From NCBI GenBank assembly GCA_903857795.1, contig CAIOGM010000123.1, forward strand, positions 1 through 64,000: a DNA stretch of 64,000 nucleotides. Direction: 5' to 3'. Shown here piece by piece: positions 36,662 through 45,771 of this stretch (positions are counted from its first letter, which is position 1; each line of letters begins with the position of its first letter). Source of the stretch: an uncultured Geobacter sp. (GTDB lineage: Bacteria > Desulfobacterota > Desulfuromonadia > Geobacterales > CAIOGM01). A program made the position numbers and the translations under genes. The notes beneath the pieces were generated by a model. That model was not told where the DNA came from. It searched no databases and was given only the letters and a program-made list of their open reading frames with translations.

Positions 36662-36859
36662 AACACGGAGCAACGGAGTAAAATCTGAGCAAAATTAATT
36701 CGAGAAGATCATTTCTGTGACTCACCTTTTAGAGTAACGCGCTCTTGAGGTAAGATTTTGATTTCTCTGTTGCTTCGTTGCTCCGTGTTATTCGAACTGC
36801 CGTTTTCAAACTGAATGTTACTCAAAGGAGTTTCTCTCCGTGCCTCCGTGACTCAGTGG
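36662..36859. repeat. Octamer-phase repeat element (CTCCGTKN) in three clusters, with 17-bp imperfect inverted repeat
   Basis: AACACGGAGCAACGGAG (36662-36678) versus CTTCGTTGCTCCGTGTT (36773-36789), one mismatch; CTCTGTTG CTTCGTTG CTCCGTGT (36765-36788); CTCCGTGC CTCCGTGA CTCAGTGG (36836-36859). Confidence 0.8.
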
Positions 36860-38217
36860 TGGACTGCTTTTTCCAGGTTGAAACCGCCGATCCGCCACTC
36901 CCCCTTTTTCCACCCTATGGTTATCGCCGCTTTTTCCGCCTCGGAGAGCTTCGGCGAATGCTGCACCAGGGTATAGGCCAGCAACGCCCGCTCGCCAACG
37001 GAGGCGGTATTGAAGGCAAGAACTTCATCCGGCAGGGCGAACCGGCCGCTCCCCTCTCCCAGGATGGATTTCGATCCCTCGATCCGTGCGGCGCACTCAA
37101 CCGCCTCCTCAACGGAGAAGATCTCACCGGCCCGGATATAGGAACGGAACCCGCGCAGGGCGGCCAGCCGATACGGCTCAAGATCCGTCACCTCCGGATG
37201 CCTGAAGCTGTAGAGGGCCGCCTCTGCCACCACGGCGCCGGCAGCCGCCGCCTGACGGAGTGCAGCTTCCAGCTGCTCCGGGGCATACCCCCGCAGGGCG
37301 GAGAGCGGCTCAACCCCTGCATACCCCTCCCCCCCGGCGTTTCCGGCAATCCGCACCGCCTCCCTGATCGGTTCTGGCAGCACCCCCAGTAACCCGGCGA
37401 TCCGCGCCGCCACCTCTCCCATGGCGGCAGGGGTGATGGTCGCACTCTCGCTCCGGAGCAGACAGTGGCCACGGGAGGTGATGATCCGGTCACACTGATA
37501 GATCGTGCCGTAGAACAGCTCTTCGGACTGCTGCGGGGAGAGGGGGCGAAATGTCTCAGCGTCAAACAGATCTCGCCTGGCATTGAACCACCCCCCGGCC
37601 TTCCCCTCGGGGAAGAGAAAAAGGGTGTAATGAAAGGGGGAGCCCGCCAGCACTATGTCTTCCAGCCGGCAGTAGCCGGCTGCTAGAGCAAGGGCAGCGA
37701 TGATCAGACACTCGTCGAGACAGCAAGTTATCCCCAGGGCCTGCTTGTTGCGCGTGGGAACCAGCTCTTTCTGCGCCTTGACCAGTTCGATCAGGGGGTA
37801 CGTGTACCGGGGAAACAGCCCCTGGTCGAGCAACTCCAGCATCACCTGCAGCCACGGATGCTCAGCCGGCACGTGACGAAACCCCCGCCGGATCATCTCC
37901 ATGGCGTAGTCACAGGCGGCCAACTCCTCAGGGTCATGGAGCCCTTCCCGCTCCTGCAGCCCCCAGATGACGCCGAAGTCCCGCTGCAGAGGATGGAAGA
38001 ACCGCTTCTGCAGCAGTCGGTGCAGGCTCCGCAGCTCCCCTCCATGCTCCCGAGGGTCGAGATAGCGGGTCAGATCGTGCAGATTTGGAGAGAGGAGATT
38101 TGACAGGAGGAGCGAGATCAACAGTTCCGGGAACCGGGTGGCGGCAAACAGGTTGAGACTGACCGAATGGGCCAGCAGGAGCTGTCGGGCCCCGGCTGAA
38201 GAAGAGGTGCACTCCAT
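36853..38217 (-). CDS. Conserved hypothetical protein, possible transglutaminase-like fold
   Basis: Long coding ORF; LVPTRNKQALGITCCLDECLIIAALALAAG...FHYTLFLF has Cys and His spacing reminiscent of transglutaminase-like proteins. Confidence 0.7.
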   Translation of the reverse strand: MECTSSSAGARQLLLAHSVSLNLFAATRFPELLISLLLSNLLSPNLHDLTRYLDPREHGGELRSLHRLLQKRFFHPLQRDFGVIWGLQEREGLHDPEELAACDYAMEMIRRGFRHVPAEHPWLQVMLELLDQGLFPRYTYPLIELVKAQKELVPTRNKQALGITCCLDECLIIAALALAAGYCRLEDIVLAGSPFHYTLFLFPEGKAGGWFNARRDLFDAETFRPLSPQQSEELFYGTIYQCDRIITSRGHCLLRSESATITPAAMGEVAARIAGLLGVLPEPIREAVRIAGNAGGEGYAGVEPLSALRGYAPEQLEAALRQAAAAGAVVAEAALYSFRHPEVTDLEPYRLAALRGFRSYIRAGEIFSVEEAVECAARIEGSKSILGEGSGRFALPDEVLAFNTASVGERALLAYTLVQHSPKLSEAEKAAITIGWKKGEWRIGGFNLEKAVHH

Positions 38218-38247
38218 GATTGATCCTTCCTTGTTTACGGTGAGTTC

Positions 38248-39648
38248 CTACAGGAGCGGTTCCGGTTCCTGCAGCCCGCGGGACAACGCGGCCGCAAGCA
38301 GCAACAGGGAGGCCGCCAGCAAGAAAACCGCCCGGAAGCCGCCAACGCTCCCTGACGGCGCCACGGCGCCCCTGATTACCGGGTCATGCAGCTCGGAATA
38401 GAGGGTCTCAAACAGCAGCACCCCCATCATCTGAGACATCAAACGTGACTGGGAAAAGAGCGCTCCACCGGCGCCCACTCGCTCCGCAGGGAGCACAGTC
38501 ATGATCCGGGAAGTAAGCGGACCATACTGCAACCCGGTGGAAGCTCCTGCCAGGGCAAAGGCTACCCCCACCGGAACCAGTAGCGGCATGCCGGAGATGG
38601 CAGCCAGAAACAGCGCAGCCAGGAGACGCACCCCCATGCTGCCGGTAATGACCGGTAGATACCCGAGGCGGGCGGTGACCCCAACGGCGCAACTCCCCAA
38701 AAGCACCGAACAGGTCGGCTCGATGGCGAGAAACAGGCCGACCTGGGCCACGGAGAGCCCGGCCCGTTGGGTCAGAAAAAACGGATAGAGAAATGCCAGG
38801 CCACCACCGGCCATCACACCGGTGCAGGCGGTCAGCACGGCGGTGCGGTAGGGACCGTTACTCAACAGTCCCAGGCAGATCAGCGGGTGCGGCGTGGTGA
38901 GCTGTCTCCGGACAAACAGCAGCAGAGAGACGGCGCAACCGGAAGCAGCCAGCAGGATCGGCCAAGAGCTCCACCCTAGCTCCTTTCCCTGATTGAGGGT
39001 CACGATGCAGAACCCGCAGGAGAGGAATGAGAGGAGTGCACCGCTCAGGTCCAGGGGAGTACGGGCCGACTCCCGATCCGGCAGGGCGGTCCTGCCCCGG
39101 ATCAGCAGGATGCCCAAGATCACCAGCGGCAGATTCAGGCCGAAGATCCACTCCCATCCCCAGAAGGTCGTTATCAAACCACCCAGAGGGGGACCGACCA
39201 GGATCCCCAACTGTGCGGCCACGGCATTTCGGGAGTAGTTGCGCTCCTGGTATGCCGCCGGCACGGCGCGCCGTACCAGCACCGGAGTCACGGAGTAGAG
39301 GATGGCGCCGCCAACCCCCTGCAACATCCGACTCGCGCAGAGCGGAATGATGCTCTCCACCGCCATACAGGCCAGGGAGCCCACCCCGAACAGCAGATAC
39401 CCGATCCGGAGCAGACGGAAACAGTCGGTGCGGTCCATCAGCCACCCGAGGGGGAGGATGAGACCGGCAAACATCAGGGTGTAGAGGACGAAGGTCAGCG
39501 ACGCCAGCGACAGGGTGGTGTCAAGCTGCCGGGCGAGCACCGGCATTGCGGTGAACAGGGCCGTGGCATCCACCGAGCAGAGAAACGGCCCCATGACCAG
39601 GGAGAGGGGGAGCAGGCGATCGGATAAGCTGTTTCGCGACACGCGCAC
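38248..39648 (-). CDS. MFS transporter, DHA2/EmrB-like (14 TM)
   Basis: Hydrophobic; ATALFTAMPVLARQLDTTLSLASLTFVLYTLMFAGLILPLGWLMDRT; LGILVGPPLGGLITTFWGWEWIFGLNLPLVI. Confidence 0.88.
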   Translation of the reverse strand: MRVSRNSLSDRLLPLSLVMGPFLCSVDATALFTAMPVLARQLDTTLSLASLTFVLYTLMFAGLILPLGWLMDRTDCFRLLRIGYLLFGVGSLACMAVESIIPLCASRMLQGVGGAILYSVTPVLVRRAVPAAYQERNYSRNAVAAQLGILVGPPLGGLITTFWGWEWIFGLNLPLVILGILLIRGRTALPDRESARTPLDLSGALLSFLSCGFCIVTLNQGKELGWSSWPILLAASGCAVSLLLFVRRQLTTPHPLICLGLLSNGPYRTAVLTACTGVMAGGGLAFLYPFFLTQRAGLSVAQVGLFLAIEPTCSVLLGSCAVGVTARLGYLPVITGSMGVRLLAALFLAAISGMPLLVPVGVAFALAGASTGLQYGPLTSRIMTVLPAERVGAGGALFSQSRLMSQMMGVLLFETLYSELHDPVIRGAVAPSGSVGGFRAVFLLAASLLLLAAALSRGLQEPEPLL

Positions 39649-39674
39649 TCCTCGTCAGGAATTTCCTCGAAAAT

Positions 39675-40007
39675 CTAGGTGCGGGGAGCGGCTTCTTCCA
39701 CGGTGGGGTACGTCTCGAAGAGGGAGAGGAAGCCTGATATCTGGAACACCTCCCGGGCAACACCGCAGAGGCCGCTGATCACGAGTCGCCCCTGGAGAGC
39801 CTTGACCTGCTTGGCCACGGTGAGAAAGCCGCGAAGACCGGCGCTGCTTACATAGGTGAGGCCAGCGCAGTCGACAACGAAACTCCTGCCGCCGGATTCG
39901 ATCCGCCCTTCGAACCATCGGGTGAACTCCGGGGCAGTCACCGCATCCATCTTGCCGATCATGGCGACTACAACCACTCCATCCGATCCCTTTTCCACCA
40001 GTTCCAT
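39675..40007 (-). CDS. STAS domain anti-sigma factor antagonist
   Basis: VVVAMIGKMDAVTAPEFTRWFEGRIESGGRSFVVDCAGLTYVSSAGLRGFLTVAKQVKALQG. Confidence 0.88.
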   Translation of the reverse strand: MELVEKGSDGVVVVAMIGKMDAVTAPEFTRWFEGRIESGGRSFVVDCAGLTYVSSAGLRGFLTVAKQVKALQGRLVISGLCGVAREVFQISGFLSLFETYPTVEEAAPRT

Positions 40008-40134
40008 GACATGGCTCCTTTTCTGCTCTCGGGGAGTTACGGGGCCATCGCGCCCCCAAGGCAGTTTAAGGGCGCATCATACCACCCGGACGGTTTTTTT
40101 TGGATGAAATTGTCAACGACTGTCCATATATCAT

Positions 40135-40169
40135 GAAAAAAGGCCCTTGATTACTCAGGGACCTTTTTT
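40135..40169 (-). terminator. Rho-independent terminator candidate downstream of the hsp20 pair
   Basis: AAAAAAGGCCCTTGA-TTAC-TCAGGGACCTTTTTT. Confidence 0.7.
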
Positions 40170-40217
40170 CTTTTGCCGGAGTGCGCCGCGACTCCGGCTG
40201 CGGTGAGGCGTCCTCTC

Positions 40218-40616
40218 TCAGGCAGCCAGGACGCTGATCTTGCGCGGCTTTGCCGCCTCGGCCTTGAAGAGCCGGAGGGTCAGCACGCCGTGGCTAAAAT
40301 CAGCCGTGGTCTTTTCCTGATCGATCTCGTCGGGAACCTGGAACTGTCGGTAGAAGCGGGAGAGCCGGAACTCCCGATACACCTCTCCTCCCTGGACACC
40401 CTCTTCTTCCGGAGCCCCTTCGATGGTCAGGACACCGTTCTCCAAGGCGATCCCCAATCCTTCCTTAGGACACCCCGGCAGGTCGACGACGATGGTCAGT
40501 CCCTCTTCCGACTCCAGGATGTCCACTGCGGGACGGCTGTACTGCTCCTGCGACCGGATCTCTTCCTGTCTGGCTACGCTCCCCTCGTGGGGAGTGGTTA
40601 TGGTTTTTTCCGCCAT
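40218..40616 (-). CDS. Hsp20/alpha-crystallin small heat shock protein
   Basis: PAVDILESEEGLTIVVDLPGCPKEGLGIALENGVLTIEG...GVLTLRLFKAEAAKPRKISV. Confidence 0.92.
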   Translation of the reverse strand: MAEKTITTPHEGSVARQEEIRSQEQYSRPAVDILESEEGLTIVVDLPGCPKEGLGIALENGVLTIEGAPEEEGVQGGEVYREFRLSRFYRQFQVPDEIDQEKTTADFSHGVLTLRLFKAEAAKPRKISVLAA

Positions 40617-40668
40617 GTCAGCCTCCTCCTTACGTAACTGGTAACCTGCCCGACCCCAAGGTTTTAGA

Positions 40669-41121
40669 TCACGAGACCGTCACCGCGATCTTCTTCGGCT
40701 TGGCCGACTCCGCCTTCGCCACGGTAACCGTCAGCACCCCGTTGCGGCAGGTCGCGGCTATCGAGCCGCTGTCGATCTCACCCGGCAGCTCGATGCTCCT
40801 CTGGAATCGGTCGACCCCTCGCTCGTTCCGGTGCCACGCGTATGCCCCATCGCCGGAGGCGAACTCTTGCCGCTCTCCGGCCACGGTCAAGGTCTTCCCC
40901 ATGACCGTCATCTCCAGCTCTGCCGGATCAACACCGGGAACCAACGCTTCCACATAGAGATGGTCGTTGTCTTCCCTGAGATTGACCTGGGGAAACCGTC
41001 CCCCGCCGCCGAGGAATGTGGGGGCAAAAAGCCGCCCGTTTCCGACGCCGCGAAAAGCCGCGTCGAGTTCCCGTCTCAAGGTATCCAGTTCGCGAAACAT
41101 ATCCCAACTTGCCATGATCAT
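40669..41121 (-). CDS. Hsp20/alpha-crystallin small heat shock protein
   Basis: PQVNLREDNDHLYVEALVPGVDPAELEMTVMGKTLTVAGERQ...RNGVLTVTVAKAESAKPKKIAV. Confidence 0.93.
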   Translation of the reverse strand: MIMASWDMFRELDTLRRELDAAFRGVGNGRLFAPTFLGGGGRFPQVNLREDNDHLYVEALVPGVDPAELEMTVMGKTLTVAGERQEFASGDGAYAWHRNERGVDRFQRSIELPGEIDSGSIAATCRNGVLTVTVAKAESAKPKKIAVTVS

Positions 41122-41170
41122 TTCCTCCTTTCCCTAAAATTTCGACCGCCGGGCATCCCGGTGTAGGAAA

Positions 41171-41198
41171 AAGATAATGAACATTTCCCGGTTGTCAA
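41171..41198 (-). promoter_or_regulatory. Candidate sigma-70 promoter for the hsp20 operon
   Basis: Minus strand TTGACA-N16-TATCTT. Confidence 0.5.
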
Positions 41199-41259
41199 GG
41201 AGCCGCCTCATCATGTAAAAAACCGGTGGCGCTCCCCGCCTGCCGGGCTTCAGGAAGAG

Positions 41260-41288
41260 TTGACAACCGGCGTCCGCTCATCTATTGT
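41260..41288 (+). promoter_or_regulatory. Candidate sigma-70 promoter for the S1-domain gene
   Basis: TTGACA-N17-TATTGT. Confidence 0.55.
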
Positions 41289-41350
41289 GTGGCCCTTCCA
41301 CCGCAGTGCGGCCGGATGAATTCATCAATCATGACGAGGTGACGGCACTA

Positions 41351-42547
41351 ATGACGACAGAGACGACTGAGCAGGAAGAGAGCACCGAAGAAGAGAGCTT
41401 TGCGGAGCTGTTTGCCCGAAGCTACAGCGACCCGGGCCGGCTGGAACCGGGACAAAAGGTGACAGCAAGAATCCTCTCCATCAGCGGTGACTGGGTCTTT
41501 ATCGATACAGGAAGGAAAGGGGAGGGGGTCCTCGACCGTAAAGAGCTGCTCGATCCCGAGGGGAACCTGACCGTGGGGATCGGGGAGAGCGTGACCGCCT
41601 GGTTCATAGCGGCCAGCGGCAACGAACTCCGCTTCACCACCAAGGTCGGGGGGGGGAGCGCAGGCTCTGCCCAACTGGAAGAGGCGTGGCGCGCCGGGAT
41701 TCCGGTGGAAGGAGTGGTGGAGAAGGAGATCAAGGGGGGGTATGAGATCAAGATCGGCGGCTCTATCCGCGCCTTCTGCCCCTTTTCCCAGATCGACCTC
41801 CGGCGGGTCGCGGCGGAGGAGGTCGTGGGCAAGCAGCTCTCCTTCCGGATCTCGGAGTATGCCGAACGGGGGCGTAACATCGTCGTCTCCCGCCGTGCGA
41901 TCCTGGAAGAGGAGCGCCTTCGGGAAAAAGAGGCTCTCAAGGAGACTCTCACTGTGGGGCAGATGGTCCGCGGAACGGTCTCCTCGCTCCGTGACTTCGG
42001 CGCCTTCATCAACGTCGGCGGAATCGATGGACTCCTCCCCATCTCCGAGGTCGGCTGGGGCCGGGTGGCGGACATCAGGGAACGGCTCACCGTAGGGCAG
42101 GAGATCGAGGTAAAGGTCAAATCCCTTGACTGGGAGAAGGAGAAGTTCTCCTTCTCCCTCAAGGATACCCTCCCCGACCCCTGGGAAGAGGCGGTCGGCT
42201 CTTTCCCTGAAGGGGCCTACGTCACCGGCACCGTGGTGCGGCTGGCCACCTTCGGCGCCTTCGTCACCCTCGGCGAGGGGGTCGATGGACTGGTCCCCAT
42301 CTCCCGGCTCGGCAGCGGCAAACGGATCAACCATCCCCGTGAAGTTCTCACGGAAGGGGAGTCCGTCGAGGTCAAAGTCGAGAGCATCGACCGGGAGAGC
42401 CGGCGCATCTCTCTCTCCCTGGCCGCAGCGAGCCGGGCGGCGAGTCAGGCCGAAGCAGAGCTGGTCGATTATCGCAAGGCAGCTGCGGAAGGAGCTTCCC
42501 GTTCCTTGGGCTCCCTGGGCGACCTGCTGAAGGCCCGATTGAAATAG
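41351..42547 (+). CDS. S1 RNA-binding domain protein (multi-S1, ribosomal protein S1-like)
   Basis: Repeated S1 motifs: LTVGQMVRGTVSSLRDFGAFINVGGIDGLLPISEVGWG and GAYVTGTVVRLATFGAFVTLGEGVDGLVPISRLG. Confidence 0.9.
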   Translation: MTTETTEQEESTEEESFAELFARSYSDPGRLEPGQKVTARILSISGDWVFIDTGRKGEGVLDRKELLDPEGNLTVGIGESVTAWFIAASGNELRFTTKVGGGSAGSAQLEEAWRAGIPVEGVVEKEIKGGYEIKIGGSIRAFCPFSQIDLRRVAAEEVVGKQLSFRISEYAERGRNIVVSRRAILEEERLREKEALKETLTVGQMVRGTVSSLRDFGAFINVGGIDGLLPISEVGWGRVADIRERLTVGQEIEVKVKSLDWEKEKFSFSLKDTLPDPWEEAVGSFPEGAYVTGTVVRLATFGAFVTLGEGVDGLVPISRLGSGKRINHPREVLTEGESVEVKVESIDRESRRISLSLAAASRAASQAEAELVDYRKAAAEGASRSLGSLGDLLKARLK

Positions 42548-42617
42548 CAGAGGCAGCATCCGGTTCCGACACGATCAACAGGGAGAATGAACTCTTGTGC
42601 AGCTGTTTCCAATAAAT

Positions 42618-43940
42618 ATGCGGCGCACCGCCTCTCGCTCACCTACGGGATCCGGTGCGCCGTTTTTTCCCGTTCGGCTCCTCCGCACCTGCGTCTCCGC
42701 CCGGGTCAGCGCCTCATCCCTTCTCGCGGGAGTGTCGCTGGTACTTTCGGCCTGCACCACCATGGTTCCGAAGAGCGACCTTCCGTACCCTCTGGTGGAC
42801 AGGAGCTTCGGTGATCTGGTCAAGACGGTCAGCATCCCGCTTCCGGTCATCGCCTCCAGCCCCAACGAAGGGATCACCGCCGGGGCAATCACCGCGTTCC
42901 TGCTCCACAACAGCAAGGACGAAGCGAGCACCCTGTTGGCGCCCCAGGTAAACTGGAACAAAAATTTCGGGTATACCGCGTCCCTCTACGGCGCCTTCTA
43001 CCCCACTCCCGACCGTTCCTGGGACATAAACCTCTCCCAATCCACTAAGGTCAACTGCGACTACGAACTGCACTTTCGCGACAAGCTCTTTCACGATCCA
43101 AGGATCGAAGCAAATGTCTGGCTCTACGGCTTCGATGACGGCTCCGCACGGTTCTACGGTTTCGAACACAGCAAAAAACAGGACGAAACAAATTACGGTG
43201 ACATCGAATACGGCTTCACCGTGTCAGGGGGATACGAGCTGCTCACGGGGTTGCAGCTGTTGCTCGGGGAGCGGTTCCGCCAAGTCTCAATCGGTCAGGG
43301 GGCGGTCACCGACATCCCCAACATCCGGGATCAGTTCACTGCGCACCAGGTTCCGGGGATCAACGGCTTCACCACCCATGCCCAGAAACTCGCCATTGTC
43401 TACAACACGCTGGACTCCTCAATGGCGCCGACCACCGGGGTGTACGTTCGGGCCGGCGTGGAGGTGAGCGCCCAGTTCCTCGGTAGCAGCGCCGACTACC
43501 GTCACTTCGACGCCGAGCTCAAAGGGTACGTCCCTCTCGATGACGCCCGCTTCATCTCGGTAGGACGGATCGCCTGGAATCAGACACTGGGAAATTCAGT
43601 CCCATTTTTGGAGCGGAGCATCCTGGGGGGGGAGAACAGCTTGCGGGGATATGGCCGGAACCGCTTCATCGACAGCACTTACTTCCTCTGTAATATTGAG
43701 GAAAGGATCAGGCTCTTCCGTTGGGAGATCTTCAACGTGACCGCCGACTGGGAGTTGGCGCCGTTCATCGACCTTGGCGCCATTACGAAATCACTCGACA
43801 CCATAAGTACCCGTGATTTCGAGTTGAACCCCGGCATCGGCTTTCGGGCCACGGTCCGGCCAAACATCGTCGGCCGGGTGGACATCGGGTTCGGCAACGA
43901 AGGTCCTGCGGTGTTCGTGGGGCTGGGGTACCCTTTTTAA
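42618..43940 (+). CDS. Omp85/BamA-type outer-membrane barrel protein without obvious POTRA domains; possible lipoprotein
   Basis: Lipobox-like LAGVSLVLSAC; barrel motif LERSILGGENSLRGYGRNRFID; C-terminal F. Confidence 0.75.
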   Translation: MRRTASRSPTGSGAPFFPVRLLRTCVSARVSASSLLAGVSLVLSACTTMVPKSDLPYPLVDRSFGDLVKTVSIPLPVIASSPNEGITAGAITAFLLHNSKDEASTLLAPQVNWNKNFGYTASLYGAFYPTPDRSWDINLSQSTKVNCDYELHFRDKLFHDPRIEANVWLYGFDDGSARFYGFEHSKKQDETNYGDIEYGFTVSGGYELLTGLQLLLGERFRQVSIGQGAVTDIPNIRDQFTAHQVPGINGFTTHAQKLAIVYNTLDSSMAPTTGVYVRAGVEVSAQFLGSSADYRHFDAELKGYVPLDDARFISVGRIAWNQTLGNSVPFLERSILGGENSLRGYGRNRFIDSTYFLCNIEERIRLFRWEIFNVTADWELAPFIDLGAITKSLDTISTRDFELNPGIGFRATVRPNIVGRVDIGFGNEGPAVFVGLGYPF

Positions 43941-43944
43941 AGCG

Positions 43945-44021
43945 GGTTCGAGGTACGGGGTTCTGATTTCTAGGTTCTAGGTTCTAAGTTCAGGGTTCAG
44001 GGTTCGAATTCGTAATTCGTA
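43945..44021 (+). repeat. Degenerate heptamer repeat array (NGTTCNN, grading into ATTCGTA), 11 units
   Basis: GGTTCGA GGTACGG GGTTCTG ATTTCTA GGTTCTA GGTTCTA AGTTCAG GGTTCAG GGTTCGA ATTCGTA ATTCGTA. Confidence 0.9.
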
Positions 44022-44946
44022 ATTCATCATTTATTTTAGCTCCTTGCCTCGTTCCTCTCCGCTCCAGCTCCGCATCGATGGCGTTGAGAACCTCGAATTT
44101 CTTCAGCGACCAGAGGGGGGCTACCAGATGATCACGGCCGCCGTCGCCGGTGAGTCGCTGGATGACGATGCCTGACTCCAGCCGCTCCAGATAGTCGCAG
44201 ACCAAGCCCACGTAGTCGTCACGCTCCATGACTCCCACCTCACCCCGTTGGTAGCGCAGTTCCAGCTCGGTTCCTTTCATGATATGAAGGAGGTGCAGCT
44301 TCACCCCATCCACACCGAGACTGTTCAGGGTGTCCGCTCCTGCCAGCATCTCTTCCCTCGTCTCGCCGGGGAGGCCGAGCATCAGATGACAGCAGAGCCG
44401 TAGCCCCGCCCCTTTCACCCGCCGAACCCCCTCTTCGAACGTTCGAAAATCATGTCCCCGTCCCAGATACTCCAGGGTCCGGTCCAGGTGGGACTGCATC
44501 CCCAGCTCCAGCCAGAACCAGGTTTTTTGAGCATACTCCCCCAATAGGTCGAGTACTTCGGGGGGGAGGCAGTCGGGACGGGTTCCGACGATGAGCCCCA
44601 CCACGTCAGGAGAAGCCAGAGCCTCATCATAGAGGCGCCGCAGCCGGTCAACCGGAGCGTGAGTGTTGGAGTACGCCTGGAAATAGGCGATGAACCGCCG
44701 GGCCTTGTACTTACGGGCCATGATCTCCTTGCCATGCTCCACCTGCTCTCTCACCCCAAGCTCAGGCAGTATCCCATGAGAGCCCGACCCTCGACCGCCA
44801 CAGTAAATGCAACCGCCGGTTCCTACCGTCCCGTCCCGGTTGGGACAGGTAAACCCGGCGTCCACCCCTATCCGGTGGACGCGACAACCGAACTCCCGTT
44901 TGAGTCGGTCGGAAAAAGCGTTGTACCGTTTTTCAGTGCTCTTCAT
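43990..44946 (-). CDS. Radical SAM protein, YhcC/TIGR01212-like
   Basis: RYNAFSDRLKREFGCRVHRIGVDAGFTCPNRDGTVGTGGCIYCGGRGSG; the C-terminal tail is encoded by the repeat array. Confidence 0.9.
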   Translation of the reverse strand: MKSTEKRYNAFSDRLKREFGCRVHRIGVDAGFTCPNRDGTVGTGGCIYCGGRGSGSHGILPELGVREQVEHGKEIMARKYKARRFIAYFQAYSNTHAPVDRLRRLYDEALASPDVVGLIVGTRPDCLPPEVLDLLGEYAQKTWFWLELGMQSHLDRTLEYLGRGHDFRTFEEGVRRVKGAGLRLCCHLMLGLPGETREEMLAGADTLNSLGVDGVKLHLLHIMKGTELELRYQRGEVGVMERDDYVGLVCDYLERLESGIVIQRLTGDGGRDHLVAPLWSLKKFEVLNAIDAELERRGTRQGAKINDELRITNSNPEP

Positions 44947-45046
44947 GTGGCATACCCCATGTTGCGCTATTATGAATTATATTCCCGCCGTTTTCTGTCG
45001 ATTTTGGTCAGTTCGTGACTAGCCGAGGAGACGGTGAAAACGTCAG

Positions 45047-45580
45047 CTATTGAGGGTGAACGGCTTGATACACGTGCTGTGCGCTCTTCGGTGGCCAGGC
45101 GTCTCGGACTACCGGGTATGGGGGTATTAGACAAAGTGGCTGACCAGCCTCTTCCCGTTTTTCCTCATCCTCTTCCCGGCGGGTAATCTCTTCAGAGAAC
45201 CCCTCGACGATCAGTTCCCCCTCCCCGGGCTGACGACCGATATACCGGGCGATACCGATGACCCCCAGCAGCTTTCCTTGGTCATCGTAGAACGGACTCT
45301 TGATGGTCTTGAACTGCCCATGCTCCCCCCCGCGGGCAAAGCTCCGCCACCATTCATTGTTCTCGGTTCCGCTGGCCACCGGATCATCTGCCAGAAGCGA
45401 ATCCGCCTGAATGGCCGAGACGAAGTCGTCATTCGTCCGTCCGACCAGCTCAGCCTCAACAACTCCGAAAAGCTCTTCAAACCGGGTGTTGCAGGCGAGA
45501 TAGACTCCTTCCGGATCTTCCAGCCAGGCCGGGTCGGGGATCGTCTGAAACAGGGCTTTGATAAGGTGGGATGACGCCAT
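45047..45580 (-). CDS. Small PAS-domain protein
   Basis: ALFQTIPDPAWLEDPEGVYLACNTRFEELFGVVEAELVGRTNDDFV...KSPFYDDQGKLLGVIGIARYIG; no output domain. Confidence 0.7.
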   Translation of the reverse strand: MASSHLIKALFQTIPDPAWLEDPEGVYLACNTRFEELFGVVEAELVGRTNDDFVSAIQADSLLADDPVASGTENNEWWRSFARGGEHGQFKTIKSPFYDDQGKLLGVIGIARYIGRQPGEGELIVEGFSEEITRREEDEEKREEAGQPLCLIPPYPVVRDAWPPKSAQHVYQAVHPQ

Positions 45581-45771
45581 CTGCGGCTCCTATTGTTCAC
45601 TGTGCGCTTTTTTCATGATTTGCTCTCGTCCAGAAGCGGCATGCACTCGGCCCAATATCCCGTGGCTCCCGCAAAATCCAGTTGTTCCATACAGTTGGTC
45701 AGCTGCTGTACCGTTTCCGCCGGGCAGCGCAGCTCCAGGGTCATCTGCAGCCGGGCAAAAAGCTTCAGTGC

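Noticed and set aside
41348-42559. 403-aa minus-strand ORF antisense to the S1-domain gene
   Set aside because: Mirror of the S1 gene codons; no independent support.
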